A stretch of DNA of 64,000 bases from Micromonospora sp. C28SCA-DRY-2 (GTDB taxonomy: Bacteria > Actinomycetota > Actinomycetes > Mycobacteriales > Micromonosporaceae), in the NCBI RefSeq assembly GCF_030519475.1, contig NZ_JAUMKD010000001.1, forward strand, positions 248,001-312,000, given 5' to 3'. Made by a program: the position numbers and the translations under genes. Numbering within the stretch: the stretch's first letter is position 1; the number at the start of each line of letters is the position of its first letter. This document shows positions 35,271 to 44,255 of the stretch, piece by piece. The notes under the pieces are model-generated. The model was not told the origin of the DNA and did no database searches. It saw only the letters and a list, made by a program, of their open reading frames with translations.

Positions 35271-36170
35271 ATGGTCTCTTCCGGTCAGCTCTCTCCGGCG
35301 TCGTACCCCACCGGTGCGCCCTGCCCCGCCGAGATCGACACCCTCACCCTGGGTGAGCTCGCTCCGGGCCCCGGCTGGCGCCGTCCGCTGCTGCTGGAGC
35401 GGGAACTGCTCGTGCTGACCACAGGCGGACACGGCACCGCCGAAGTGGACTTTCGCGCACTGCCCTGCCGGCCCGGCACGCTGCTGCGGGTGCGCGCCGG
35501 GCAGGTGCTGCGCTGCGCCGGGGCGCACCTCGACGCCACGGTGGTGCGCTGGCCGGCCGACGCGCTGCGCGGGCTGGACGTCGACCCGGACGCGGCGCCG
35601 ACCTGGCTGCAACTGGCCGGCGAGGACGAGGACGCGGTGATCACCGAGGTCAGCCAACTCTCGGTGGACTGCCAGCGGCACCGCGGCACGCCGGCCGCCG
35701 GCGCCCTGCTCCGGCACCAACTCGCCGTGCTGCTGATCCGGCTGGCGCTGCTGCCGGCCGACCGGCCGGCGCCGCGCGCCGAGACCGCGACCTTCCACCG
35801 GCTCTGCCGGGAGATCGAGCGCGGCTACCAGCACACCCGCCGGGTCGAGGACTACGCCGACCGGCTGGGCTGCTCGGTCCGGACCCTCACCCGGGCCTGT
35901 CTCGCGGTCACCGGGCGCAGCGCCAAGCAGGTGGTCGACGAGCGGGTCGCCCTCCAGGCCTGCCGGCTGCTGGCGGCCACCGACGAGCCGATCGCCCGGA
36001 TCGGTCGCCGCCTCGGCTTCTCCGAGCCGACCAACTTCGGCCGGTTCTTCACCCGCGAGGTCGGGGTGAGCCCGGGCGCGTTCCGGGCCGCCCGCGAGCA
36101 GCCCGTCGCGGGGCCGGTCGTCCGTCCCCGCCGGCCCGCCGACCCGCTCACCGGCGCCGGCCCGGCATGA
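35271..36170 (+). CDS. AraC family transcriptional regulator
   Basis: 299 residues. An N-terminal cupin-like sensor domain (~25-110, with TLLRVRAGQVLRCAGAHLDA) and a C-terminal double helix-turn-helix (~185-280: VEDYADRLGCSVRTLTRACL, then IGRRLGFSEPTNFGRFFTRE). The arrangement fits single-component sensors of small aromatic or sugar ligands. The target is not evident. The Rrf2 gene begins 7 bp downstream. Confidence 0.9.
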   Translation: MVSSGQLSPASYPTGAPCPAEIDTLTLGELAPGPGWRRPLLLERELLVLTTGGHGTAEVDFRALPCRPGTLLRVRAGQVLRCAGAHLDATVVRWPADALRGLDVDPDAAPTWLQLAGEDEDAVITEVSQLSVDCQRHRGTPAAGALLRHQLAVLLIRLALLPADRPAPRAETATFHRLCREIERGYQHTRRVEDYADRLGCSVRTLTRACLAVTGRSAKQVVDERVALQACRLLAATDEPIARIGRRLGFSEPTNFGRFFTREVGVSPGAFRAAREQPVAGPVVRPRRPADPLTGAGPA

Positions 36171-36177
36171 TGGCCCG

Positions 36178-36633
36178 GTGCAGATCTCGGCGCGCGGCGA
36201 CTACGCGGTCCGGGCGGCGTTGAGCCTCGCCGCCGCGTACCCCCGGCTGCTCTCCACCCAGACCGTCGCCGCCGAGCAGGACATGCCGCGCAAGTTCCTC
36301 GAGGCGGTCCTGGCCGACCTGCGGCGGGCCGGGATCGTCCAGGCGCAGCGCGGTGCCGAGGGCGGCTACACCCTGGCCCGGCCGCCGCGCGAGGTGACGG
36401 TCGGCGCGGTGCTGCGCGCGGTGGACGGACCGCTGGCCGGGGTGCGCGGCGTACGACCGGAGCAGACCCGCTACGACGGCGCCGCCGAGCACCTGCCGGG
36501 GCTCTGGGTCGCGGTGCGCGCGGCGGTGCGCCGGGTGGTCGACGAGGTCAGCCTGGCCGAGATAATCAGTGGCCGGCTCCCCGCGCACGTGCGTAGGTTG
36601 ACCGCCCTGCCCGACGCCTGGGAGCCGCGCTGA
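36178..36633 (+). CDS. Rrf2 family regulator without Fe-S cysteines
   Basis: 151 residues from GTG 36178. Winged helix at the N-terminus (ISARGDYAVRAALSLAAAYP, MPRKFLEAVLADLRRAGIVQ, RGAEGGYTLARPPREVTVG). The three cysteines that bind Fe-S in IscR/NsrR are absent, so it is of the CymR type, whose known members control cysteine metabolism. That would suit the sulfur operon 0.5 kb away, but the link is inference. The stop overlaps the next start (TGATG). Confidence 0.85.
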   Translation: MQISARGDYAVRAALSLAAAYPRLLSTQTVAAEQDMPRKFLEAVLADLRRAGIVQAQRGAEGGYTLARPPREVTVGAVLRAVDGPLAGVRGVRPEQTRYDGAAEHLPGLWVAVRAAVRRVVDEVSLAEIISGRLPAHVRRLTALPDAWEPR

Positions 36634-37139
36634 TGCCCACCCCCACCCTGCACACCGACCGGCTGCTGCTGGAGCCCTACCGGCCGGGCGACGCCGAGGA
36701 CTTCGTCACCCTCTTCACCGACCCGGAGGTCGGGCGGTTCATGGGCGACGGCCCGCTCACCGCCGAGGAGGCCGGCGCGCTCTTCGGCCGGGTCTTCACC
36801 AAGGTGTACGCGGCCGACCTGTTCGACGTCTGGGCGGTGCGCCGCGACGGCCGGTACGTCGGGCACGCCGAGATCAAGCGGACCGACCAGGTGGCCGGCC
36901 ACGAGATCATCTACGCGCTGGCCAAGCCGGCGTGGGGCGGCGGCCTCGGCACCGAGCTGGCCCGGGCCCTGGTCCGGTACGGCTTCGACACCCTCGACCT
37001 GCCCCGGGTGTACGCGACGGTCGCCGACGCCAACCGCGCCTCCCTGGCGCTGCTGGGCAAGCTCGGCTTCGCCCACGAGCGGGACATCGTCGAGGACGAC
37101 GGCAGCGTCACCCGGGTCCTCGCCGTCGACCGGGCCTGA
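36633..37139 (+). CDS. GNAT acetyltransferase (RimJ/RimL-like)
   Basis: 168 residues. TDRLLLEPYRPGDAEDFVTL is the start typical of RimJ/RimL-like GNATs; KPAWGGGLGTELARALVRYG is the acetyl-CoA loop; VADANRASLALLGKLGFAHE is the C-terminal motif. The acceptor is unknown. It is coupled to the Rrf2 gene by a one-base overlap. Confidence 0.9.
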   Translation: MPTPTLHTDRLLLEPYRPGDAEDFVTLFTDPEVGRFMGDGPLTAEEAGALFGRVFTKVYAADLFDVWAVRRDGRYVGHAEIKRTDQVAGHEIIYALAKPAWGGGLGTELARALVRYGFDTLDLPRVYATVADANRASLALLGKLGFAHERDIVEDDGSVTRVLAVDRA

Positions 37140-37176
37140 TCCCGCCGGCGCCCCGGACCGGCCCGGCCGGCGGGGC

Positions 37177-37794
37177 TCAGATCGTGCTGATCACCTCCCC
37201 GGCGTCGAGGCGGGGCAGCCGGTCGTGCCACGCGTCCGGCCCCGGGTGGCCGATGTTCATCAGCAACAGCACCTCGTGCCGGCCGTCCGGAAAGAACTCC
37301 CGCCGTACGCCGGCGGCGTCGAAGCCGGACATCGGACCGGCCGCCAGCCCCGCGGCCCGGACGCCGACCACCAGGTAGCCGATCTGGAGGGTGGCGTTGA
37401 ACCGGGCCTGGGCGGCGCGCTCGACCCGGTCGCCGAGCCAGTCGCCGGCCCTCGGGCGGTGCGGGAACAGCTCGGGCAGCCGCTGGTGGAAGTCGACGTC
37501 GGCGGCGAGCACCGCGACCAGCGGTGCGGCTGCCGTCTTGGCCCGGTTGCCGCCGGACAGGTACGGCAGCAATCGGGCCCGGGCCGCCGGTGAGCGGAGC
37601 AGCAGAATCCGCAGCGGCTGGCCGTTGAGCGCGGTCGGGCCGTACCGCACCAGGTCGTGGATGGCGGCGACCTGCGCCTCGGTGACCGGCTCGGCGGTGA
37701 ACGTGTTCGCCGTCCGGGCCGCCCGGAAGAGCAGGTCCTGGGCGGCCCGGTCCAGGGCGAGCAGGTCACCGGGCGGCGCCGACGCGAGGGTCAC
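37177..37794 (-). CDS. Nitroreductase family protein (RutE-like)
   Basis: 205 residues from GTG 37794, overlapping the upstream stop (GTGA). LLFRAARTANTFTAEPVTEA, then YGPTALNGQPLRILLLRSPA and AAGLAAGPMSGFDAAGVRRE are the FMN-binding blocks of the RutE/malonic-semialdehyde-reductase branch. It is the last gene of the sulfur operon; it probably reduces an aldehyde or nitro compound released by the monooxygenase, or supplies reduced flavin. Confidence 0.88.
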   Translation of the reverse strand: MTLASAPPGDLLALDRAAQDLLFRAARTANTFTAEPVTEAQVAAIHDLVRYGPTALNGQPLRILLLRSPAARARLLPYLSGGNRAKTAAAPLVAVLAADVDFHQRLPELFPHRPRAGDWLGDRVERAAQARFNATLQIGYLVVGVRAAGLAAGPMSGFDAAGVRREFFPDGRHEVLLLMNIGHPGPDAWHDRLPRLDAGEVISTI

Positions 37795-38363
37795 GCCGGC
37801 ACCACCGACCCGGCGGTGGTGTAGCCGCCACGGTGGTAGACCAACGGTCCGCCGTCCTCCCCACCGTCCAGGGCGATCGGTTCGGCGATCACCACGGCGT
37901 GGTCGCCGGCGGGCACCCGCTCCACCACCTGGCAGAGCAGCCGGGCCAGCACCCCGTCCAGCAGCGGCACCCCGAACGGCCCGGCCGTCCACCGCGGGTA
38001 CGCGGCGAACCGGTCGATCCCGCTGGTGGCGAAGACCCGGGCCGCCTCCCGCTGCCCGGCGCCGAGCAGGTGCACGGCGACGTGGTCGGCGCGCGCCAGC
38101 ACCGGCCAGCTGGACGACGCCAGGCCCAGGCAGAACGAGACCAGCGGCGGGTCCAGCGACACCGAGGTGAACGAGGTCGCGGTGAACCCGGCGCGCAGCG
38201 GCGCCGCCAACCCGCCGAGGCACGCCGCCTCGGTCTGCCGGGCCACGGCGGTGACCACGGTGACCGTGGCGGCCTGCCGGCGCAGCAGGGCCCGGAACAG
38301 GTCCCGGTCCGCCGGCAGCAGCTCGGCGCCCGCCGCCCGGGGGCGCTGCTCCACGGTGGTCAC
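37791..38363 (-). CDS. Flavin reductase domain protein
   Basis: 190 residues from GTG 38363. VTVVTAVARQTEAACLGGLA, then FTATSFTSVSLDPPLVSFCL, is the HpaC/flavin-reductase fold with the S-V-S-L-D-P-P-L motif. It supplies reduced FMN to the neighbouring LLM monooxygenase. It overlaps genes on both sides by four bases. Confidence 0.92.
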   Translation of the reverse strand: MTTVEQRPRAAGAELLPADRDLFRALLRRQAATVTVVTAVARQTEAACLGGLAAPLRAGFTATSFTSVSLDPPLVSFCLGLASSSWPVLARADHVAVHLLGAGQREAARVFATSGIDRFAAYPRWTAGPFGVPLLDGVLARLLCQVVERVPAGDHAVVIAEPIALDGGEDGGPLVYHRGGYTTAGSVVPA

Positions 38364-39694
38364 GCCGGCACCAGGGCGGACGGGGCGTACGAGCTGGCCG
38401 GGCGGGGCAGCCCGTAGTGCTCGCGCAGCGTGCGTCCGGTGTACTCGTGGCGGAAGAGGCCGCGGGCGCGCAGCAGCGGCACCACCTGGTCGACGAAGTC
38501 GGTCAGGCCGCTGGGCAGCAGCGGCGGCATGACGTTGAAGCCGTCCGCGGCGCCCTGGGTGAACCACAGCTCGATCTGGTCGGCGATCTGCTCCGGGGTG
38601 CCGGCCACCACCCGGTGGCCCCGGCCCCCGCCGAGGCGGCCGATCAGCTGCCGCAGGGTGAGCCGTTCCCGCCGGGCCAGCTCGACGACGAGCTGGTAGC
38701 GGCTCTGGTGCGCCTGCACGGTGTGCGCCTCGGGCAGGTCGGGCAGCGGGCCGTCCAGCGGGTACCCGCTGAGGTCGATGCCGGTCATGCCGGACAGCTG
38801 GGCGAGGGCGTGCTCGGGGACGATCAGCGCCTCCAGTTCGGCGGCCAGGGCGTGCGCCTCGGCCTCCGTACCGCCGATCACCGGGGCGATGCCGGGCAGC
38901 ACGGTGACCAGGTCGGGGTCGCGGCCGGCGGCGGCGGTGGCCCGCTTCAGCTCGGCGTAGAACGCCTGCCCGTCGGCGAGGGTCTGCTGGGCGGTGAAGA
39001 CCGCCTCGGCGTACCGGGCGGCGAAGGCGATGCCGTCGGCGGAGGAGCCGGCCTGGACCAGCAGCGGCCGGCCCTGCGGCGGGCGGGGCGTGTTCAACGG
39101 CCCCCGGACCGTGAACGTCTCGCCGGCGTGGGCCACCTCGTGCACCCGGTCGGTGTCGGCGAAGATCCCGGCGGCGGGGTCCAGGACCAGGGCGTCGTCC
39201 TCCCAGCTGTCCCAGAGCTTGATCGCCACGTCGACGAACTCGGCGGCCCGCCGGTAGCGGTCGGCGTGGGCCGGGTGCTCGTCGAGGTTGAAGTTCCACG
39301 CCTCCCGGGGCTGGGCGGAGGTGACGATGTTCCAGCCGGCCCGCCCGCCGCTGAGGTGGTCCAGCGAGGCGAACTTGCGGGCCAGGTTGTACGGCTCGTT
39401 GTAGGTGGTGGAGGCGGTGGCGATCAGGCCGATGTGCTCGGTGGCGGTGGCCAGCGCGGCGAGCAGGGTGAGCGGTTCGAAGACGGCCTGGATGTTGTGC
39501 CGCACGGCGGGCCCGACGGCCAGCCCGTCGGCGAGGAAGACGGAGTCGAGGGTGCCGCGTTCGGCGATCCGGGCCAGTTCCTGGAAGTGCCGGACGTCGG
39601 CGATCCGTCGGGGGTCGGTGCGGGGATGGCGCCAGGCGGCCTCGTGGTGGCCGACGCCCATCAGGAACGCGTTCAGGTGCAGGGTGCGGGACAT
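38360..39694 (-). CDS. LLM-class flavin-dependent monooxygenase (NtaA/SnaA/DmoA type)
   Basis: 444 residues. LHLNAFLMGVGHHEAAWRHP at the start, then GLIATASTTYNEPYNLARKF and GGRAGWNIVTSAQPREAWNF, are diagnostic of the NtaA/SnaA/DmoA group. These enzymes use FMNH2 and oxygen to cleave C-S or C-N bonds. With a sulfonate-type transporter and flavin reductase in one operon, it probably releases sulfite or sulfide from an organosulfur compound. It ends in an overlap with the reductase gene. Confidence 0.92.
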   Translation of the reverse strand: MSRTLHLNAFLMGVGHHEAAWRHPRTDPRRIADVRHFQELARIAERGTLDSVFLADGLAVGPAVRHNIQAVFEPLTLLAALATATEHIGLIATASTTYNEPYNLARKFASLDHLSGGRAGWNIVTSAQPREAWNFNLDEHPAHADRYRRAAEFVDVAIKLWDSWEDDALVLDPAAGIFADTDRVHEVAHAGETFTVRGPLNTPRPPQGRPLLVQAGSSADGIAFAARYAEAVFTAQQTLADGQAFYAELKRATAAAGRDPDLVTVLPGIAPVIGGTEAEAHALAAELEALIVPEHALAQLSGMTGIDLSGYPLDGPLPDLPEAHTVQAHQSRYQLVVELARRERLTLRQLIGRLGGGRGHRVVAGTPEQIADQIELWFTQGAADGFNVMPPLLPSGLTDFVDQVVPLLRARGLFRHEYTGRTLREHYGLPRPASSYAPSALVPA

Positions 39695-39705
39695 GGCGGT
39701 TCCTC

Positions 39706-40560
39706 TCAGGCGGTGACGTCGACGCGCCAGGTGGAGAAGCGGCGCTCGACGGCGACGAGGAGCTGGTTGACGACGAGACCGATGGCGGAGATGGTGATGA
39801 TCCCGGCGTACATGTCGGGGATCGCGAAGTTGTACTGCGCGTAGTTGATGAGGTAGCCGAGCCCGGCCTTGGCGCCCACCATCTCGGCGGCGACCAGCAC
39901 CAGGATCGAGTACGCCCCGGCCAGCCGGACGCCGGTGAAGATGGTCGGCACCGCGCCGGGCAGGATCACCTTCTGGAACAGCCGCAGGTGGTCCAGCCCC
40001 ATCGAGCGGGCGGAGCGGACCAACAGGGGGTCGACCCCCTTCACGCCGGCGACGGTGTTCAGCAGGATCGGCCAGGAGCAGGCGTAGAGCACCAGGGCGA
40101 TCTTCGACGTCTCGCCCAGGCCGAGGATCAGCACGAAGACCGGCAGCAGGGCCAGCGCGGCGGTGTTGCGGAACACCTCCAGCAGCGGGCTGAGCAGCTC
40201 CGCCAGTGGCCGGTACCAGCCGATCAGCAGCCCCAGCGGGATGGCGGTGAGCACCGCCAGGCCGAGCCCGGTCAGCGACCGGGTCAGGCTGGCCCCGACG
40301 TGGTCGGCGAGCTGGCCGCTGCGCAGCAGCTGCCCCCAGGCCCCGAGCACCTCCGACAGCGGCGGCAGGAAGACCCGGTCGACCAGGCCGGCGCGGGGCG
40401 CGGTCTCCCAGACGGCGGCCAGCGCGAGCAGCGCGGCGGTACGGTGCAGCGCGCGACCGCCGAGGCCGAGCAGCCGGCTGGCCGGTGCGGGCGCGTCGAC
40501 CGGCGCCGGAGGTGCGGCGGCGGCCGCCAGTCGGGTGGGTCGTTCGGCGATGTCAACCAA
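39706..40560 (-). CDS. ssuC: Sulfonate/nitrate-type ABC transporter permease
   Basis: 284 residues from TTG 40560, chosen because GAGGAGG lies six bases before it; it overlaps the ATPase gene end. Six membrane segments. ILNTVAGVKGVDPLLVRSAR and SMGLDHLRLFQKVILPGAVP form the EAA loop of the SsuC/TauC branch. It brings the organosulfur substrate into the cell with the ATPase and binding protein of this operon. Confidence 0.9.
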   Translation of the reverse strand: MVDIAERPTRLAAAAAPPAPVDAPAPASRLLGLGGRALHRTAALLALAAVWETAPRAGLVDRVFLPPLSEVLGAWGQLLRSGQLADHVGASLTRSLTGLGLAVLTAIPLGLLIGWYRPLAELLSPLLEVFRNTAALALLPVFVLILGLGETSKIALVLYACSWPILLNTVAGVKGVDPLLVRSARSMGLDHLRLFQKVILPGAVPTIFTGVRLAGAYSILVLVAAEMVGAKAGLGYLINYAQYNFAIPDMYAGIITISAIGLVVNQLLVAVERRFSTWRVDVTA

Positions 40561-41443
40561 CGCGGGCCTCCTCGGCGCGGACCGGTGCGGACGTCCCGCG
40601 CCCGGCGGGGGCTTCCTCGGTACGGGTGGTCGACGGCCGTTCGGCCGCCTGGGCCGCGCGCACCTCGTCCCGCAGCAGGGACCAGATCTGGTGCCGGTGG
40701 TGCCGGAAGGCGTCGCTGGAGCGGACGTCCGCCACCGCTGACCGGTCGCCGAGGTCGATCTCGATGACCTGCTTGACCCGCCCCGGGCGGGAGGTCATCA
40801 CCGCGACCCGCTGGCCGAGGTGGACGGCCTCGTCGATGCCGTGCGTGATGAAGACGATCGTCTTGCCGGTGCGTTCCCAGATGCGTACCAGCTCGTCCTG
40901 CAACGAGTCGCGGGTCTGCGCGTCGAGCGCGGCGAACGGCTCGTCCATGAGCAGGATGTCCGGGTCGTAGGCGAGGCTGCGGGCGATGGCCACCCGCTGC
41001 TTCATGCCGCCGGACAGCTCGTGCGGGTAGCGCTCGGCGAAGCCGCGCAACCCGACCAGGTCGAGGTGGCGCGCGACCAGTTCGGCCCGGTCGGCCCGGG
41101 GCACGCCCTTGGCCTCCAGCCCGAACGCGACGTTGCCGGCGGCGGTGCGCCACGGCAGCAGCGCGTACTGCTGGAAGACGATGCCGCGGTCCAGGCCCGG
41201 TCCGGTGACCGGGCGGCCGTCGACCAGGATCTGCCCGGCGGTCGGCTTCGACAGGCCGCCGAGCAGGTCGAGCAGGGTGGACTTGCCGCAGCCGCTGGGG
41301 CCCACGACGACCAGGAACTCACCGGCGCGTACGCCCAGGGTCAGCCGGTCCACGGCGGTGACCGCGCCGCCGGTGGCCCGGCGGGCGGCACCGGCCGGGA
41401 AGGTCTTCGTCACCCGGTCGAAGTAGATCTTGTCGGTGGTCAC
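40553..41443 (-). CDS. ssuB: Sulfonate/nitrate-type ABC transporter ATP-binding protein
   Basis: 296 residues from GTG 41443, overlapping the stop of the binding-protein gene. Walker A GPSGCGKST, Q-loop IVFQQYALLPWRT, signature LSGGMKQRV, Walker B DILLMDEPFAALDAQ and H-loop FITHGIDEA are all present. The sequence is typical of SsuB/TauB. The C-terminal ~40 residues are a variable, acidic-basic tail. Confidence 0.93.
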   Translation of the reverse strand: MTTDKIYFDRVTKTFPAGAARRATGGAVTAVDRLTLGVRAGEFLVVVGPSGCGKSTLLDLLGGLSKPTAGQILVDGRPVTGPGLDRGIVFQQYALLPWRTAAGNVAFGLEAKGVPRADRAELVARHLDLVGLRGFAERYPHELSGGMKQRVAIARSLAYDPDILLMDEPFAALDAQTRDSLQDELVRIWERTGKTIVFITHGIDEAVHLGQRVAVMTSRPGRVKQVIEIDLGDRSAVADVRSSDAFRHHRHQIWSLLRDEVRAAQAAERPSTTRTEEAPAGRGTSAPVRAEEARVG

Positions 41444-42468
41444 GCGCCACCCCCGTCGGCGAACGGGTTGTACCGGTTGGTGTAGACCTCGCCGGGCGCG
41501 GGTTTGTCGCCCTTGAGTTCGCCCTCGGCGGCCAGCCAGTCGATCCAGGTGGCGAACTCCTGGTCGGTGATCACGCCGCCCCGGCCGGCCACCCCGCTGC
41601 TCTTCCAGTACCGCACCAGCGAGGGGTCCTCGTTGCGGCCGCGCTTGGCGATGATCGCCTCGAACCGGGCCACCACCGTCTCCCGGGGCTGGGTGCGGGC
41701 CCACTCGATGGCCTTGCCGACGCCGGTGACGAAGGTCTTCACCGTCTCCGGGTTGCGCCTGATGAAGTCGTCGCGGAACACGTACGCGCCGGCGCTGAAC
41801 GCGCCGAGCAGCTCGTAGTCGGTGAAGACGGTGCGGATGCCGCCGTTCGCGACGGCCTTGTCGCGGATCACCCCGCCGAGCACGGCGACGTCGATCTGCC
41901 GCTGGCGCAGCGACTGTTCGATGTTGACCGGCGGCAGCGCGACCAGTTCGACCTGCCGGATCTCGGCCGGGCTGAGCCCGCCGCCGGCCAGCCAGGTCTT
42001 GAGCACCGCCTCGGCGTGCGCGCCCAGGGTGTTCATCGCGACCTTGCGGCCGATCAGGTCGCGCGGGCCGCGGATCGGGCTGTCGTCGAGCACGTAGTAG
42101 CCCTGGAAGCTCTGCGCGTCGGAGCCGTAGTAGCTGACCACGGCGGTGATCGGCGCGCCGGCCGAGGCGAGCTTGACGATGGCGCCGTTGAACGCGCCGC
42201 CGAAGTCGCTCTGCCCGGTGGCGGTGGCCTGGACGTCCTGCGGGCCGCCGGTGACGTTGCCGATCCAGTCGAGTCGGACGTCGCCGAGGTAGCCGAGGTC
42301 CTCGGCGAGTTCGGGCAGGGTGACCTGCCCGACCGAACCCTGGTAGCGCAGTTCGGTCACCTGCTCGCCGCCGGCGGTGGCCCGCCCACCGCATCCGGTG
42401 GCGGCGAGGACGACCAGCGCGGCGGTGGCGGCGAGGGTACGGGTGCGGGCACGACGGGGTGGGGACAT
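41440..42468 (-). CDS. ABC transporter substrate-binding lipoprotein (sulfonate/nitrate type)
   Basis: 342 residues from ATG 42468 (AGGAGA upstream); the upstream ATG 42489 lacks a good ribosome-binding site. A lipoprotein signal ends at LAATGCGG. NGAIVKLASAGAPITAVVSY, DLIGRKVAMNTLGAHAEAVL and VALPPVNIEQSLRQRQIDVA are typical of SsuA/TauA-like proteins. It is the first structural gene of the operon. A leader peptide gene lies ~130 bp upstream. Confidence 0.9.
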   Translation of the reverse strand: MSPPRRARTRTLAATAALVVLAATGCGGRATAGGEQVTELRYQGSVGQVTLPELAEDLGYLGDVRLDWIGNVTGGPQDVQATATGQSDFGGAFNGAIVKLASAGAPITAVVSYYGSDAQSFQGYYVLDDSPIRGPRDLIGRKVAMNTLGAHAEAVLKTWLAGGGLSPAEIRQVELVALPPVNIEQSLRQRQIDVAVLGGVIRDKAVANGGIRTVFTDYELLGAFSAGAYVFRDDFIRRNPETVKTFVTGVGKAIEWARTQPRETVVARFEAIIAKRGRNEDPSLVRYWKSSGVAGRGGVITDQEFATWIDWLAAEGELKGDKPAPGEVYTNRYNPFADGGGA

Positions 42469-42597
42469 GAGGTCTCCTGATCTGTCCACAGTCGGTGGGA
42501 GGGGCCCGGAGGAGGGCGCGACGGCACACCGCTCGGCGATGAGCGGGGGTGCGGTGAGAGGGCGGCGAGGTGGACCGAGGCGAAGGCGCCGGTCAGC

Positions 42598-42675
42598 TCA
42601 ACAGAGCGCGCTCGCGTGCCGGACCAGGTCGACGTGCACGCGAGCGGTGAGGAGAAGCTCGTCCCGCTGCGACAT
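42598..42675 (-). CDS. 25-codon putative leader peptide ending ...SALC
   Basis: From ATG 42675 the peptide contains RVHVDLVRHASALC, with a single Cys as its last codon before TGA. Short peptides ending like this precede sulfur and cysteine genes in many actinomycetes, and Cys-codon uORFs are known to mediate cysteine-dependent attenuation in mycobacteria. Here it sits 130 bp before the sulfonate-type operon on the same strand. I infer that slow reading of the Cys codon under cysteine shortage raises operon expression. Confidence 0.75.
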   Translation of the reverse strand: MSQRDELLLTARVHVDLVRHASALC

Positions 42676-42912
42676 GACCACATGCTGCCGGCGCCCGGAC
42701 GACCCGGTCAACGCCCTTCCGAAAGATGAGACTCGCGTCGCTGCCTTTGTTACAACCCGTCGCTACCAGCGTTTATCCATCCGCAACACCTATCTGGTGG
42801 ATAGGAATTACTGGCCGCCACCGCCTCCGGCTGGATCGGGTTTCGCGAATCGCGCTCCCGGGCAATGTTCGGTTTGGACACGGCAGGGAATGGTGACGAA
42901 GGGAGCCCCGCG

Positions 42913-43092
42913 ATGGGTCTGATGTTCCGCAAGCGCAAGAAGTACGGGCCGATCATCCTGAACTTCACCGAGAACGGTTTCTCGTCCTGGAGCATCAAGA
43001 TCGGTCGCTGGTCCTGGAACTCCCGGGCTCGGGCGCACCGCGTCGACCTGCCCGGCCCGCTCTCGTGGAAGCAGGACAAGTCCCGGACCTGA
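42913..43092 (+). CDS. DUF4236 domain protein (59 aa)
   Basis: 59 residues from ATG 42913. MGLMFRKRKKYGPIILNFTE and SSWSIKIGRWSWNSRARAHR follow the DUF4236 pattern (F-R-K-x-K-x-x-G-P, G-x-S-x-S, then the aromatic-basic tail). The function of the domain is unknown. An open extension to 42865 has no ribosome-binding site. Confidence 0.75.
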   Translation: MGLMFRKRKKYGPIILNFTENGFSSWSIKIGRWSWNSRARAHRVDLPGPLSWKQDKSRT

Positions 43093-43249
43093 CGTCCCGG
43101 ACGTCGCGCGGGGTGTCGGTGGCTCACCGGCACCCCGCTCGGTGTCCGGGCCCGTGACCGCTCGGACGACGGGCCGCGGCCGGGGCCGGCGCCCCTTCCG
43201 CGGCGTCCGGCCGGCGACTCGGGGGGTCAGGGCGCGGGGTGCACAGGCG

Positions 43250-44146
43250 TCAGGCCGGTGGCTCGACGGCGGTGACGACGACGTCGCCGCCGAGCCGGCC
43301 GTGTTCCGGGTCGCGGCGCACCGCCCCGGAGTGCAGCAGCCCGGTCAGCGCCCGGACGGCGTCGGCGGAGCGGTAGACGGTCGAGGTGAGCGCGTGCCGG
43401 CGCAGCTCGGTGACCGTACGCGGGCCGGCGCGGTGCAGTTCGGCCAGCAGTTCCCGGCGCAGCGGCCCGGGCTCGGGGTCCAGTGCGATGTCCAGCAGCC
43501 GCCCGGCCGGGTCCGCCGGGTCGCGGTAGCGGACCCCGGCGTACTCGTCGACCGCCCAGAGCGCCTCCTTGAACGCCTCCAGGCTCTTGTCCGACCCGGT
43601 GGCGAAGGCCAGCCGCCGCGCCGGTGAGCCGTCGGCGGGCACCAGGTCGACCTCGGTCACCAGCGGGAACCCGGCGACCCCCAGTTCGGCCCGGGTCGGC
43701 ACGTCGACGGCGGTCAGCAGCAGCATCTCGGCCGGGCGGCCGGAGGCCGCGGCGGCGAGCACGGCGGGGTCCGGCGGAGCGGGGTCGTCCACGAACGACA
43801 GCGCGGGGGCGCCGGCCGCCCCGGCCGCCTTCAGCGCGACCGGCAGCCGGGCGGGTCGGCCGGGCACCACGTGCACGGCCACCTCGGCGGGCAGCTCCGC
43901 CTCGATGGGGCCGAGCCGGGCCGGCAGGTCCTCGCTCCCCTCGGCCAGCACCAGGACGGTCAGCCGGCGGCCGCGCAGCCGGTCGGCGTACTCGGCGACC
44001 ACCCGCAGCGCGGCCTCGGCCCCGCCCGCGTCGCCCTCCGCGTACGCGCAGGCCACGGTGGCCCGGCGGGCACGGTGCAGCGCCCCCGGCAACCAGTGCT
44101 CCAGGTGTCGGACGAGCAGCTCGCGGAGCACGGCGTCGGTCGGCAT
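43250..44146 (-). CDS. Hypothetical protein, possibly related to three-Cys-motif partner proteins
   Basis: 298 residues. The middle is alpha/beta (RRLTVLVLAEGSEDLPARLG, AEVAVHVVPG). FATGSDKSLEAFKEALWAVD recalls the K-x-L-E-x-M-K-E-A-M-W region of TcmP proteins, and the C-terminus looks like a winged helix (GPRTVTELRRHALTSTVYRS). The three-Cys motif itself is not seen. The match is tentative, so no function is claimed. Confidence 0.55.
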   Translation of the reverse strand: MPTDAVLRELLVRHLEHWLPGALHRARRATVACAYAEGDAGGAEAALRVVAEYADRLRGRRLTVLVLAEGSEDLPARLGPIEAELPAEVAVHVVPGRPARLPVALKAAGAAGAPALSFVDDPAPPDPAVLAAAASGRPAEMLLLTAVDVPTRAELGVAGFPLVTEVDLVPADGSPARRLAFATGSDKSLEAFKEALWAVDEYAGVRYRDPADPAGRLLDIALDPEPGPLRRELLAELHRAGPRTVTELRRHALTSTVYRSADAVRALTGLLHSGAVRRDPEHGRLGGDVVVTAVEPPA

Positions 44147-44255
44147 GCTGCCGTTCTACCGCACCGGAGCGGCCGGCGGGCGGCCCGGCCCCGTCCGGGT
44201 GCCGGGCGGACACCCGCCGCGGGCCCGGGCGGGGGGCAGCCGTGACATCGCCGGC

